Shown here: positions 22,905 through 34,377 of the stretch, piece by piece | How the letters are laid out: every line of letters starts with the position of its first letter | Numbering within the stretch: the stretch's first letter is position 1 | Assembly (NCBI GenBank): GCA_023014335.1 | Contig: JAECYW010000016.1 | Location: 434,001-498,000, forward strand | DNA: 64,000 bases | DNA from: Galerina marginata | Lineage: Eukaryota; Basidiomycota; Agaricomycetes; Agaricales; Galerinaceae | Direction: 5' to 3' | Notes under the pieces: generated by a model | Seen by the model: the letters and a program-made list of their open reading frames with translations, nothing else | What the model was told of the DNA's origin: nothing | Databases searched by the model: none | Program-made: the position numbers and the translations under genes

Positions 22905-25485
22905 CGCACGGGTAGTGATATATTTAGTCGCGAAGTCAGCCATCGTCAAGTCAAGCGAGATTATTGATGCGGCGTAAGTCCGGGACGCCAGAGAAGTAGA
23001 GAACCCACGTTCTTCATGTCGTAGGTGTTTTATTTAAACGGAATGCAATGCCAGTCTGTCGAACAATAACAGGCCGTGGACCAGGATAACCTCCCATGGA
23101 CCGGAAACTACTGCCTGTCGGACCGTGTAAACTGGAAATCAAATTTCTAAAAAGAAGTTCAAGAACATAAGTAGTACACTTTACCGCTCTCTTCAAGGTA
23201 CAATCCGCCAAAACTGACATCCTACAGCTGTAGCCGCGTAATTTCAGCCTGTTTGATTTCCTCACACGAATGTATCACAAAAATGTCTACACTTATAGCT
23301 GTGACTGATATGCAGGCGGGTACCTATACCGTCGAATTTTTGATCCGGAAGACAAGAACTCGGCCTCGGACCTCAGCCATCGCCAACCAGCTGTGTCCCC
23401 TGTTCTCGACGCGTCCGAGCGACGACGGCGCGTGTCTCTAATCACATGACCCAACACTCACAAATGTTACGTAAGATTACCCCGTTGATGTTTCCACTGA
23501 CCGTGGTTTGGTATTTCTCGTTCGACGTGGATTGCATCTTTTTATGATTCTTTAGCGATCGAATCGGATGTTCAAAAAACCCAATATCACTAGCGGTAAG
23601 CCTTATATCTGATCAATAATTGAAGCTATTAAACCCCCTGTTCCCTCTTTCGCGTTTTGTAGCCAATCGTCGCGTCTAATGCTAAATCAGAATTTCCCAG
23701 ATTTACTGATGGCCTTTCCCTACATCCAAATCGGTCACCCCATTTGCTCTCTCTGCCCATCCTGTTCAGGTTCTGCAATCCAATCGACACCTAATACATT
23801 GGGAATACGCCCAAGCCTGGCATAGGTTGACTACCATGTTTCCTCCGATGTCTAGAGTTACTATCGCTGGCTGTGCAGATGTGCCGTTGACAACCCCAGC
23901 CTCGTTAGTAGGACCGCCACCTGTGCCGGAATTCTGACGGTTATATTTGGCATCAAGGTTCGAGCAGTGCGTTTAGTTGTGTCTATACATCCAGATACCG
24001 ACGCCTCACCTTCAGTGAGTTACAGGCACATCCCCCGATATCGCCACGCTCGCCTGAAAGAACGAGGAACAAGCGCTCTCACTATTCTGCACATAGCACT
24101 TCCCTGCAGTCGGAAAAGCGACAATTCACCTAAGGTAGGTATTTTTGGCTACATTCGCGGTTGGACTGAAATCCCCAACATCTTAGGATGTTGACCCGAC
24201 CTCAAGTACTGATTCAGTTTTTCCACTTCAAACAAGGCAAATATCTTTCTTTGTTATGTCCTCAAGACGAGGAGAACGTCGCTGCTGGCCTTGGTTGTGT
24301 TGGAGGAGATGACGATGGCCGAGTTGAAGCGGATAGCCCGCAGTATGTTCTTATTTTTTTTGGTTCAAATTTTCTTGATTACTTATTGCGCCCACCAACG
24401 TCACAGGGTCAGGCTTGAGATGTGGCCCCTAATAAGTTTTGATCAATATTTTCCTCTCCACTTCTCCTTCCATGGTTCAAGTCCTATCCTGGCGCTGAAA
24501 CCGTTATCCTAATTTTCTTGGGACCAACTCAGGCGTACTATCTGAATCTTTTGTTATCATACCTAACGGCATTATTTCTGATATCCCATCTTGAAGGCTA
24601 ACGTCGTCTGGTTCAAACACCAGATGTGCCCTTCACTTCAGGGTTTGACTCATGTCTCGTTATATCGATTCCGAAATCCTCGAGGGATAATAACGGCTTC
24701 TGTGCTGTTATTTGAGGTATAATCGCTAAACCTCTAGTGCTCCTCGAATTTCTTGCTGTGGTTCTTCGAACCAATGACGAACTACAACCTCGCTTGTGTA
24801 CTTTGCTTTTCTTGTGCAGATATCACCATCATTTATTCATTCGTATCCATTCCGTTCATTCCTCTTTCCGTGACATTGATATCCGTCTTGGAACCGCCTC
24901 GTCGTATTTTCTTGGTTTTACAACCTGCTGGTGCAAGCTTTGCCTTATTCGTGCCTCTCGCCCCATGGTTGTATCACGGCTAACATCTTGACGATATGGG
25001 GGTTCTTCCCATGCCGCCGGCTCGTTTATTTCTGTTGTATTTTTTTCTTCCTTTGGTTCTGTATCAACAACGCTTCATTCTTTCTTTTTCAATCCATCGC
25101 AAGTGCAGCTCTCTGGAGCCTCGTCCACTCAGTGGGTGATACCGGATGAAGATATCATAGGAAACCCTCTTTCACTCTTCAAACTCACTGGTACCTGCGC
25201 GCACTCCCCGCGGAGGAAGCAACCGATTGTCAAAAACCGATGCTCTTGTTCATCTTGTTCGAGACCACTTTATTAGAAGTTCATCGTGACCTATGCGATT
25301 TAGTATCCTGTGCGAAGTCTGTGCACCTGCTATTCGCACTTATTATAAATCAGCTGGTCTGACTTCAGTATTACATACAGGTAGACTGGCGAATGGTAGC
25401 GGTGATCAATGACTAGTTCATGAAGAAAAGAAAAACTAGTGACAGATAAATTATTCGAAAGGTAACTGTCCAATGATGATATGTC
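22905..25485. other. About 2.6 kb with no assignable gene
   Basis: Minus-strand pieces near 23040-23430, such as DVSFGGLYLEESGKVYYL and KFDFQFTRSDRQ, look like exons of a decayed or unrecognised gene. From 23450 to 25480 the sequence is pyrimidine-rich on the plus strand with short frames only. No lectin remnant was found 3' of the next gene. Confidence 0.35.
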
Positions 25486-26010
25486 TTAGGCGACTTCAAC
25501 TGCGACACTGGTGTACTCCATACCAGGAAGCCCGTGTCCCTTTTCAGAAGGTAAATAACGAATTTAAAAACTTGTAAAGCATACTTACTGGAGGTGTTGT
25601 TACGAACGCATGCTGGACTTGGATCGAAGCCGGTCCAGATATGTCACTGGGAACGGTGAAAGTGAAGTTCTCGAAGGCATTCAGAGTGTTGTCAATAACA
25701 CCCTGGCCCTGGAATTGCCCTATGAAAAGGGCCTCGCCCAGGTCTGCGGATGGAGCTGGACAGGCAGATGATCCACACCCCACAATGCCAACTACAAGGC
25801 TAATTTCCTCTTCGCCTGCTGCTGGGCTCTGGGTGATCTGGTTAACAGTTAATTTAAACGTGGAATGAGGTCACTTACGGTGTCAATGGGAACAATGACT
25901 TGAACGCTCACGCTCTGACCAGCGTGAATAGTAACACCAGGCCTGGGTGCACCGATGGAGATGGCTTGGGAGGCAGCTAAGAGGGAGGCAACGACGAAAA
26001 AGAGCTTCAT
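25486..26010 (-). CDS. Secreted KRE9/KNH-like domain protein, lectin-less paralog
   Basis: Three exons. Start MKLFFVVASLLAASQAISIG with signal peptide (ATG 26008-26010). Intron 1 is only 41 nt (25838-25878). The domain reads PRPGVTIHAGQSVSVQVIV, GIVGCGSSACPAPSADLGE, FTFTVPSDISGPASIQVQ, the Ser-Thr-rich GPI-anchored/KRE9-KNH immunoglobulin-like fold type. A second intron follows TTPP. The last exon reads GHGLPGMEYTSVAVEVA and stops at TAA 25486-25488, exactly where the two paralogs at 33-34 kb and 38 kb continue with VGSG or VGSA into a lectin domain. Length about 140 residues. No lectin remnant lies downstream. It may be the form before fusion or a secondary loss. Confidence 0.82.
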
Positions 26011-26040
26011 TTTTGTCGTTGGATGGAGGTTCGATCTATC

Positions 26041-26049
26041 GTTTAAATA
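26041..26049 (-). promoter_or_regulatory. TATTTAAAC box, 31 nt before ATG
   Basis: The same nonamer occurs at 34369-34377 and 38907-38915, always 31-32 nt upstream of the start codon of the three KRE9-like paralogs. The constant place argues for a functional core promoter element. Confidence 0.5.
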
Positions 26050-26731
26050 GCTGAAAGTGACCCAGTCGTGATGACATTTTGTCGCGCTTGCCGGGCTAAC
26101 AAAATATGTCAAAGGGCATTCGATAGGGCATAAAAATAACCAAGTCTGGTTAAGTGTCGCCCGACCGATGACAAGTTGCGAGCGGATGATGAAGAGATGG
26201 TAGCATGATTTTCCGTGGATCCAAACCGGATTGTCGCCAGAACTTCCGATCCATTTTCATTCACCCTGCTACTTCGTTGTCTCCGATAGTATCGGTCCGG
26301 AGTGCGAGATTCAGGATACAAGTAGTCTGCATAGAAATAAATACGGGCTACATATTTTAAGAACGCCATGTCAAGAGTGTGCCAATTCGGGAAACTTCGC
26401 GACTTCGCCCGCCTTCGAAAATAATCGTTACTCCCCCGTTTAGTGATCAGTGTTTGGACTTGGTCTCGCACCTTCACGCCGACAGAGCTTCTACTTCTAA
26501 GGCGAACAATGCGGATATACGGCTGAATGTATGAAGCGTCTGCGCTGGTAATTACTTCATTGGTCAACCTTGCGCTGTCGGTCCGTTCGGATGGGAAATG
26601 CAAATGTAGACGCAGGGGATATATTCGGTGATGACCGCTATGTGAGCTGTCGGTTGGATCGTGGTATTACTCCGTATTTACTCCAATTCCAGCCTGTAAC
26701 CTAAAATGAATACGCGTCTAGTTCCATACCA

Positions 26732-28628
26732 TTACCGTTTCCCATCTACGCAGAGCAGAATAAATAAATCGATACGGCAGTTGAGATCATAAACTGTAAA
26801 CCTCACCTTCAGTCCAATAAGGTGTTCTTGATCAATCATCAGAGCGAAATACTGCTGGCCAACTGATCGCGTCGACATACGATATGGAAGCCGCGTGATA
26901 ACATCTCGTTGGAAAAGGCTGCCTGCGGAAATGAGGGTTGGGTCTGAATAGGTGCGGCGGTGACAGTCAGATGAGTGAAAATCGTAACTGAAGGTTGATA
27001 CTGAAGGTCCGTCGGAGGGCTGGCCGTTGGAGTTGGGGTTAGCTTTAACACTAACATTGAAGTCCAGCACGTCGACAAAGTTGCTTGCTGACGACTGGAA
27101 CACCACACGTTGGCCATGGACATATCTAAGTAAATGTAAATCATTGGATTGGGAAATCTGTATGAAATAAATGGTGTATACTGACTTCAACCACTCCGCT
27201 ACAGGCTCGTCCGGAAGTAATCTTGCATTCATCTCACCCCAACTCTCCCACTCGACGACGATTTCAGAATTTCTCGAACCTTCGAGACCGGATTCGTGAC
27301 GACTAATATAGTCCAAGAACACGCGCGTGTGAACGAACAGCCAGTAACTGACTGTACTAGGCCAATTATCATTCCATTCGGAATAGAGCAAGGAAATTGC
27401 TTGGATGCGTGAATCAGGAGTTGTGAAGAAAAGTGAGTCCCGTGGTGGACCTCCGAGAACTGCCCCTGAGTGAATCGTGAAGTTCACTATGTAATAGCCA
27501 GCGAGGATACTGGGAAGACTGAGGGTGACTGCGACTGTCGGCGGTGACGGAGGCAGCTTAGAATCCGGTGCCAAAGGTAAAAATTTGTAGAGGACAACAA
27601 CACCACTTTCGTTAGCAACTGTTACAAAAAACGAATTGCGGCTTAGGAGACCAAAATCTTGAAAATCGTGTGAAAGTTTCGTTACAGAGTGGTCGGAATC
27701 CTATGGAACGGAGATAATGAATGAGTAAGTGATAGATTGAATGATTGAATATTGGATCGACGTACATAGAGAAGGGCCCCTTGTCGCCAATTCCAGAGCA
27801 AAACCCTGGATTTACCTGGTGGTCCGAGTCTACCTTTGCGGAGAAATAGGCATAGAACATCCTCTGCGAATTGGAGAGAACAGGAGGGAACATAAATTCC
27901 CGACCCTGCGTCAGGTGTGATGGTGAAGGTTAAGATCCCATGTGCAGCCAGAGGGTGGTAGTCATTTGACGATATGGTCCTCAAATGTACGCGAACGTCG
28001 CGCCCATGTGTGGTCGGTATCGGACTGTGGGAGTAAGTAATTAACTATGGACCTGAACTAGCTCAGAGAGAGGAAAATGAACCCTACAAATGATCATTCT
28101 CGAGAATAGCAATCACATCTTGCGTGGGGTCAATGGTGAAATCCATGATGGGTAACTCTAATGAGTGCCGTTGCCGTTTGAGGGGGCGGTTATCCAAATT
28201 GGGAGAAGGTAAACGAAGAAGCTGTAGCCCATGGCGGTCTGAGCTTGCGAACACACCAGCCGCCAGATCGTACATGAGAGAAGAATCGTCGTCATCGTCT
28301 CTTATCGAAAACGTGGTCAACCGTTTCCAATCCAGGGCATCCCATGCGCCATGGAGATCGCCAAGCCGTGACAGGATATTAGCACGAGGGATAGGACTGC
28401 CAGCATCCTCCATTCCGTTCTTCGAGAGCTCGATAACGTACTGGAGCTCCAAGGATTCCTTGCATGTTTGGTAGCACGATCTGCAAGTCTGAGTGACGAG
28501 TCGGATGAGAACACAGAGATTGCGACATTTGGGACACTCACAGAGGCGGATCGCAGAAGAGAGAGGCGATCCAAGTGGGTGAAGATTTGGATTTGTATTT
28601 CTTGAGGGAGGGAGAGAATATGCGCCAT
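26732..28628 (-). CDS. F-box protein, tandem copy 1
   Basis: Putative substrate adaptor of an SCF ubiquitin ligase. The first exon starts MAHILSLPQEIQIQIFTHLD, the F-box helix. Later exons read CRSCYQTCKESLELQYVI, a run with LSRLGDLHGAWDALDWKRL, VHLRTISSNDYHPLAAHGIL, SRVLLWNWRQGALLY, FQDFGLLSRNSFFVTVANES and, in the longest exon, SLPSILAGYYIVNFTIHSG and FFTTPDSRIQAISLLYSE. The end is DQEHLIGLKVRF. Phrases such as VLLWNW, spaced along the protein, suggest a beta-propeller-like body, as in many Agaricomycete F-box proteins; this is inference. About five introns. Stop at 26732. The neighbour at 29178-31049 is a paralog. Confidence 0.72.
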
Positions 28629-29177
28629 CTCGATGATCGACTCGTAGGAAGAGTTTGCTCAGTGCCCCGAAAATAATTTAGGAGGCGTACAGCCACGCCG
28701 CACGTGGCGAAGCCGATCAACATCAATTCCTGATTTCTCTCTCTTACTGCTAAATAACAGTCAATAACCCGCGAACTTCAAAAGAAGACAAAGTGAATTT
28801 GTAAAGCAAAAACAATTTTTTTGAATGGAAAGTAAGGCAGTGAGTCTGCATATACCGAGCTATTATAAATTTATGCACGCCATGTCGAGAGTGTGCCAAT
28901 TCGGGATAGTTCCAAGATAGTTCGGGACTTTGCCCGCCCTCTTCTAAGGCGAACGATGCGGATATGCGGCTGAATGTATGAGGCGCGGCGCTGGTACTTA
29001 CTTCATCGGTCAACCTTGCGCTGTCGGTCGGTTCGGGTGGGAAATGCAAATGTAGACCCAAGGGATAAATTCGGTGATGACCGCTAGGTGATTTGTGGGT
29101 CGAACCGTGGTATAACTCCGTATTTACTCCAATTCCAGCTTGTAAACTAAAATGAATAGGCGTCTAGTCCTATACCA

Positions 29178-31049
29178 TTACTGCCCGTGGTCTGCATAGA
29201 ACAGAATGAAAGAATCAATGGGGTAGTCAGGAGCGTGACCTGTAAATTTCACCTTCAGTCCAATAAGGTGCTCTTGATCCATCAACACAGCGAAATACCA
29301 CTGGCCAACCGATCGCGTCGACATGCGGTATGGGAGCCGTGTGATAACATCATGTTGAAACAAACTGCCTGCGGAAATGCAGGTTGGACCAGAGCAGGTG
29401 CGGATGCGGCATGTGTCAGATGAACGAAAATCTGTTGAAGCTGAAGGTCGGTCGGAAGGCTTGTCGTTGGCGTCGCCATTGGCTTTAACACTAGCACTGA
29501 AGTCCATCACATCGACAGAAATGCTTCTTTCCGACTGCAACACCACGCGTTGGCCATGGACATATCTAAGTATATGTAAATTGTTAGATGGGCCAATTTA
29601 TGTGAAAAAATGGTGTATACTAACTTCGATTTAAAATAGTCCGTTTCAGGCTCGTAGGGGATAAATCGTGTATTCCTTTCACCCCAATCTTCCCACTGGA
29701 CGACGAGCTCGGAATCGTTCGCACCTTTAGAACCTGACTCATGGTGATGGATGTAGTCCAAAAACACGCTGGTGTGGACAAACAGCCAGTAACAGACCGG
29801 CAGAGGTAAATAATTTTTCCCTTTAGTATAGGACAAGGAAATTGCTTGGATGCGGGAATCATTAGATGTGAAGAAAAGAGAGTCAACAGGTGGACCTCCG
29901 AGAATTCGACCTGAGTGAATCGTTAAGTCCAAGATGGAACAGTCACCGTGAATGCTGGGAAGACTAAGCATGGCTGTGACTGTTGGCGGTGGCGGCGGCA
30001 GCGTAAGATCCAGTGCTGAAGGTAGAAATTTGTAGAGGAAGATGACTCCACTCTGCAGGGAAGCGGTTACGGCAAACGAATTGCGGCTCAGGAGACCAAA
30101 ATCCTTAAATTGGGGAGGAAGCTTCGTCACAGAGTGGTCTGAATCCTACAAAACAGAAGAAGGGATGAATAAACAAATTGAACATAGGATCCACGTACGT
30201 AGACAAGGTTTCCTTGTTGCCAATTCCAGAGCAAAACCCTAGCTTTACCTGGCGCTCCGAGACTACCATGGCGGAGAAACAGGGATAGAATATCCTTCGC
30301 GAGTCGGAGAGAACAGGATGGAAGATAATCGCCTGCGTCCGGTGCTATGGTGAAGGTTAAGATTTCATTTGTAGCCAGAGGGTGGTATTGGTTTGACGAT
30401 ATGGTCCTCAAATGCACGTAACGGTCGCGCCCATGTGTAGGCAATATCGGACTAAGAGTGAAAGTAATTAGCTACGGACTTGACATATCAGAAAAAGAAA
30501 ACTGAGGGCCGTACAAATGAGTATTCTGGAGAATAGCGATCACATCTTGTGTTGGGTCGATGGCAAAATCTTTGATGGGTACCTCGAATGAGCATCGCTG
30601 GTCTTGGAGGGGCTGATTATCCAAGGTAGGCGAAGGTAGATGAATAAACTTTAGCCCATGGGGGTCTGAAATCGCAAAAACACCAGCCGCCAGATTGCAC
30701 GCGAAATGGGAATCATCTTCTCTTAACAAAAGCTTGGTCAACAGTTTCCAATCCAGGTGATCCCACGCGCCACGAAGGTCGCGAAGCCGTGACAGGATAT
30801 CAGCACGAAGCTGAAGACTTCCAGCATCAACCATTCCGTCCTTCGAGAGCTCGAAAATGTATTGGAGCTCCAAGGATTCTTTGAACGTTTGGTAGCATGA
30901 TCTACAAGTCTTGGTAAGGAGTTAGATCAGAACAGAAATATTGCGACATTTGGGACACCCACAGAGGTGGATCGAAGAAGAGAAAGGTGATCCAAGTAGG
31001 TAAAGATTCGTATTTGGATTTCTTGAGGGAGAGAGAGAATATGCGCCAT
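29178..31049 (-). CDS. F-box protein, tandem copy 2
   Basis: Paralog of the preceding gene. It starts MAHILSLPQEIQIRIFTYLD and shares the exon plan: KESLELQYIFELSKDGM, HLRTISSNQYHPLATNEI, ARVLLWNWQQGNLVY, KDFGLLSRNSFAVTASLQSG, FFTSNDSRIQAISLSYTK and DQEHLIGLKVKF, ending at 29178. All corresponding exons are open, so the copy looks functional, though many residues differ, including in the long exon where an LGGPPVDSLFF run is conserved. The divergence means the duplication is not recent. Targets are unknown. Confidence 0.72.
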
Positions 31050-31839
31050 CGATATCTCGATGATCGTTGGAACTTGGAAGAGTTGGCCAAGTCAGCCAGT
31101 GTCCCGAAATTATTTTAGGAAGCGTACAGCCACGCCCCACATGGCAAGGCTGATCAACATCGATTACTGACAGTGATACGGCCTGGAACATTGGTCACCT
31201 ATATCCATATTACTGCTCAATAAAGCGAGAAATAAAAGAAGACAAAATGAATTTGTAAAGCAAACACATTTTTGCATGGGAAGGCAGTTCGCTTTCGGCC
31301 TTCTGCGTATGTGGGAAATATGACGTCAGGAAAAAGTCGGCTCAAAACAACTCATAACACCGTAGTCGTCAGCTCGACTCCATTCTCTAGGGTAGGCTCA
31401 CGGAAAGAGCGGCGAGGAACTGAGGCCTTGTTTACATCCAGAGTATCTTTGGCGATAATTCGACTTACGACCAACTTACGACCACTTCACTCCTGCCGAT
31501 ATCCGTCTCGTGAATCCTGGGACCTGTACACAATTCTTACCTCCTCACCCTTACAAATATGGCCGTCATATGGGGCTTTAATCTATCAGAAATGTCATGG
31601 AGTGCTTTTAGACACAAGAAAATGTTTGATAGGCGGTGGCATCTTAGAAGGGAGCGCTTCAGTACGTCACATTGCTGTTCCGTTCAATCTTGTCTCTCTA
31701 ATGGTATCTGGTTACAGTTGTATACCAAGTAACAATTTTTTGTGCCGATATGACTCAAGCTTACTCAAGTATCTAGCTCGCAATGCTAATCGGTCTTGCC
31801 GCTGAGGTATCGTCAAGAATTCTTTCTGGCCCATAGCCG
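31050..31839. other. About 800 bp with no recognised gene
   Basis: Upstream region of the second F-box copy and of the next plus-strand gene. A 177-codon open frame at 31272-31805 has no family features and poor codon signature. Confidence 0.4.
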
Positions 31840-32613
31840 ATGTCTCACCTTCTTTACGCAGTGCACTGCTACCTATTCTCTGTCAAAGTACGACTCCCTT
31901 CACGAAAACATCCAAACCTTCTCCACATCCCTATCCACGCCCACATTTCTCCACAACCACGATATCATCAGTGCCGCGATCACTACCATCGTTTTTTGCG
32001 TGCTTGTGGCCACCCTTTTCGGTGCCGACTTTTTCTTTCTCCTTTTCTGGCCAGCGCGGACCTATCCACCGTGGTACACCCTCGCGAAGAAGGTATTAGC
32101 GGTCGTTATTACTGCAGGGGTTGGAGTTTCGGCCATTGTGAGCACGGTAATTATTTTTTGTCTGGATATTTCTTTCGTTCTACAGTTCAACTCGACTCTA
32201 GATAGTGATCACAAGCCACCAGGCATTTATTGCCGGCGTCGACGAGGCAAGCTCGACACACCTCATCGAGGTCTATTTCCGGCCTCCGTTAGGTACCCAA
32301 AACCCGTTCTCCATTTAAAGTGGCCAAAACTGACTAGACTCGCAGTATACCGACTCTGGGCACAAAATATCGCCTGGGTCGTGCTCCTATGGATTACATT
32401 TGTCTGTACCGTGTCTAGGCCGGTCCTTTCAGTCAAATTATACACATACCCAAAACCTGATGCCACTCACTCCACAGCAGGTTGCTCGTGTTCATCGCTG
32501 CTGCCTATGACGCAGAGTTTGGCCCAATACCCAAGACTGTCCCTGAAAATATCACCGAGACATCCGAAGGTGCACCTATTGTCATGCGGGAGGGAGGAAG
32601 TCGGAGCAAATAG
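31840..32613 (+). CDS. Four-segment membrane protein, Agaricomycete hypothetical family
   Basis: Membrane protein with segments DIISAAITTIVFCVLV, LFGADFFFLLFWPARTYPP, VLAVVITAGVGVSAIVST, NIAWVVLLWITFVC and LLVFIAAAYDAEFGP, the last partly soluble. Splicing needs introns after the third segment (acceptor ATCACAAG, giving HQAFIAGVDEASSTHLIEVY and FRPPL), after FRPPL (acceptor ACTCGCAG), and after CTVS (acceptor CCACAGCAG). The tail IPKTVPENITETSEG ends at TAG 32611-32613. The start is not solved: no in-frame ATG precedes the first segment, so the first exon may be separate; ATG 31840 is out of frame unless spliced. This layout is common in Agaricomycete predicted membrane proteins of unknown role. 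Confidence 0.55.
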
Positions 32614-33269
32614 GGGGCAATAACGGCTTAAGTAGGACGGACTCAAGAAAGTTAATGACACCGCGATCATGGAAACGAGGCCATTGGAACCATTTCCTTT
32701 TGCCGTGGCCATGCAAACTTTTTTTCTTACTTTGATATTATAATTACAGGAACTATGTCTCTACACAGCTCTCTTAGCAAGTTAGTTCTCCGTTTAAAAC
32801 ATCATAAGTATCTATGCTGTTGGATCTCATGTCTGGTCCTTTACTGAAGAATCAACAGTTTGCGAATGCAACATAGGTCATGAATTGATACGTCTTCATT
32901 TTGCGGCAAGGGTATCCATCATCGGACGGTTCCAGACATCCTGAATTCTTTCTATATGAACTCGGACACCAGCCCTTGTTTGCATTTTACTGGGGTTCTA
33001 TCCATGTTTATTATCTGAGGGCAAGTGGATCGTAAAGCTTGATTAATTCAGGGCGTAGACGTCGCCAAATTGTAGACTTGCGCCTATGTATCTAAATATG
33101 AAAGGACCGATTCTCTGGATGGAGATCGCAGACTCGTTGTACCTTTCTGAATTCTTTTGTAAGGGCGAATGGCCACCAAGAAAAGAGAAGTCCAAGTAGC
33201 ATTAACATTGGCGACTATGATTTACAAGGCCCATAAAATAAAATGTTTTTGGAGAAGAGAGATTGTCCA
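32614..33269. repeat. Intergenic with dispersed repeat copy (about 32955-33100)
   Basis: Partner of the repeat at about 1540-1700, same orientation. The shared order is GGACACC, GTTTAT, GGCAAGTGGATC, TAAAGCTT and AATTGTAGACT. The remainder holds no recognisable gene. Confidence 0.4.
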
Positions 33270-34337
33270 TTACGCCGAAGTCACAGTCCAGATCTGATTC
33301 GGATTTCCTCCACCGCACGTCCAAATCTGCAGGACATTTTGATTGGCCTTGCTCCCGTTCGTAAGATCCAAGCACAAATTTGCGGTAGTTAGTTGAATAT
33401 TGCCAGACGTGGTGACAGGCGTCCAGGTTTGTTGGGGTAAATTAGCAAAGCACTGCCAGATTTTCATCTTGACACCGGCGGCCCCTACATAGCTGTAAGC
33501 GAAAAATTCAAGTGAAAGAAAATAAATCCGTACATAGAGATTGGTCACCAGCATCGAGGCACCACTGGGACCCGTCGACAGGGTTGACAGAAGTTAGAGC
33601 GTTACCATTGAATTTCCACTTCTGGGATACAGACCCGTTGCAGTCGAAGCTACGAAAAGCGTCAATCAAGATAGACGTGGGCATCATTAGAAATTGTACG
33701 TACATATCAACCGCCGTGCCGTCTGCGTATGTTCCTCCAAGAATGCCAACACATTTAGTGTTATCACCGTTTGGGTGGATAGTAGAGACCGTGGAGGATG
33801 GGCCTGAACCCACCTGGACTGGAAGACTGGTATATACGATGTTAGGGATCGAATGGCCCTGCGCAAAAAAATGAGAACGTAGTTCAAATTTATATCGGGT
33901 AGACATACTGGTGGAGTGGTTAATGAAAGATCTTGCACTTGAATCGAAGCCTGTCCGGATATGTCACTTGGAACAGTGACGCTGAAGTTGGCGAACTGAG
34001 TGAGCGTGTTGGGAATAACACCCTGGCCTACGAATTTTCCTATGAACAGAATTTCGCCAAGATCCGCAGATGGCGCAGGACAGGGGGAAGATCCACAGCC
34101 GACAACGCCAATGACGAGGCTCACTTCCTCTAGACCCGCTTCTGCGCTCTGTATCCAGTGAGAAAAGGTTTCTGCAGTGCGGTAAATCATAGTACGACTT
34201 ACCGTGTCGATGCCAGTTGTGATTTGAACCACCGCCTTCTGGCCAGGTTGGAGAGTAGCTCCTGCCTTGGGTGAGGTAATGGTATACTGGGCTTGCGAGG
34301 CGGTCAAGAGGGACGCGAGGAGGAAAATAAACTTCAT
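33270..34337 (-). CDS. Secreted KRE9-like protein with C-terminal ricin-type lectin domain (copy 1)
   Basis: Start MKFIFLLASLLTASQA is a signal peptide. N-terminal KRE9/KNH-like domain: YTITSPKAGATLQPGQKA, GVVGCGSSPCPAPSADLGE, FSVTVPSDISGQASIQVQ. After an intron the linker VGSGPSSTVSTI leads into a ricin B beta-trefoil: HPNGDNTKCVGILGGTYADG, FDCNGSVSQKWKFNGNALTS (QxW), PVDGSQWCLDAG, PQQTWTPVTTSGNIQL (QxW), NLCLDLTNGSKANQN, ILQ-like WTCGGG and PNQIWTVTSA at the C terminus (QxW). Stop at 33270. About 290 residues. It probably binds a wall or host glycan; the sugar cannot be told. It is one of three paralogs in 13 kb, and the closest is at 37.8-38.9 kb. Confidence 0.88.
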
Positions 34338-34368
34338 TTTGTTGCAGAATCAAGCTAACGAACTCGTC

Positions 34369-34377
34369 GTTTAAATA
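34369..34377 (-). promoter_or_regulatory. TATTTAAAC box, 32 nt before ATG
   Basis: Identical nonamer to those at 26041 and 38907, at the same distance from the start codon of a paralogous gene. Confidence 0.5.

Larger units (their letters stand above)
26470..31265. repeat. Tandem segmental duplication, two units of about 2.45 kb
   Basis: Unit 1 (about 26470-28815) and unit 2 (about 28930-31265) each carry one F-box gene plus 3' flank. Matching points are offset by 2421-2455 bases: gene starts 28628 and 31049, stops 26732 and 29178, and the upstream run GAATTTGTAAAGCA at about 28794 and 31250. Unit 1 has about 70 bases near 26410-26480 that unit 2 lacks. Coding exons remain open in both. Confidence 0.8.

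Noticed and set aside
24188..25149. Overlapping plus-strand ORFs with hydrophobic stretches
   Set aside because: Pyrimidine-rich sequence opens several frames at once; no start context, splice pattern or family supports a gene.
31272..31805. 177-codon plus-strand ORF
   Set aside because: No domain, no signal peptide, codon pattern unlike neighbours, and it covers the promoter region of the next gene.
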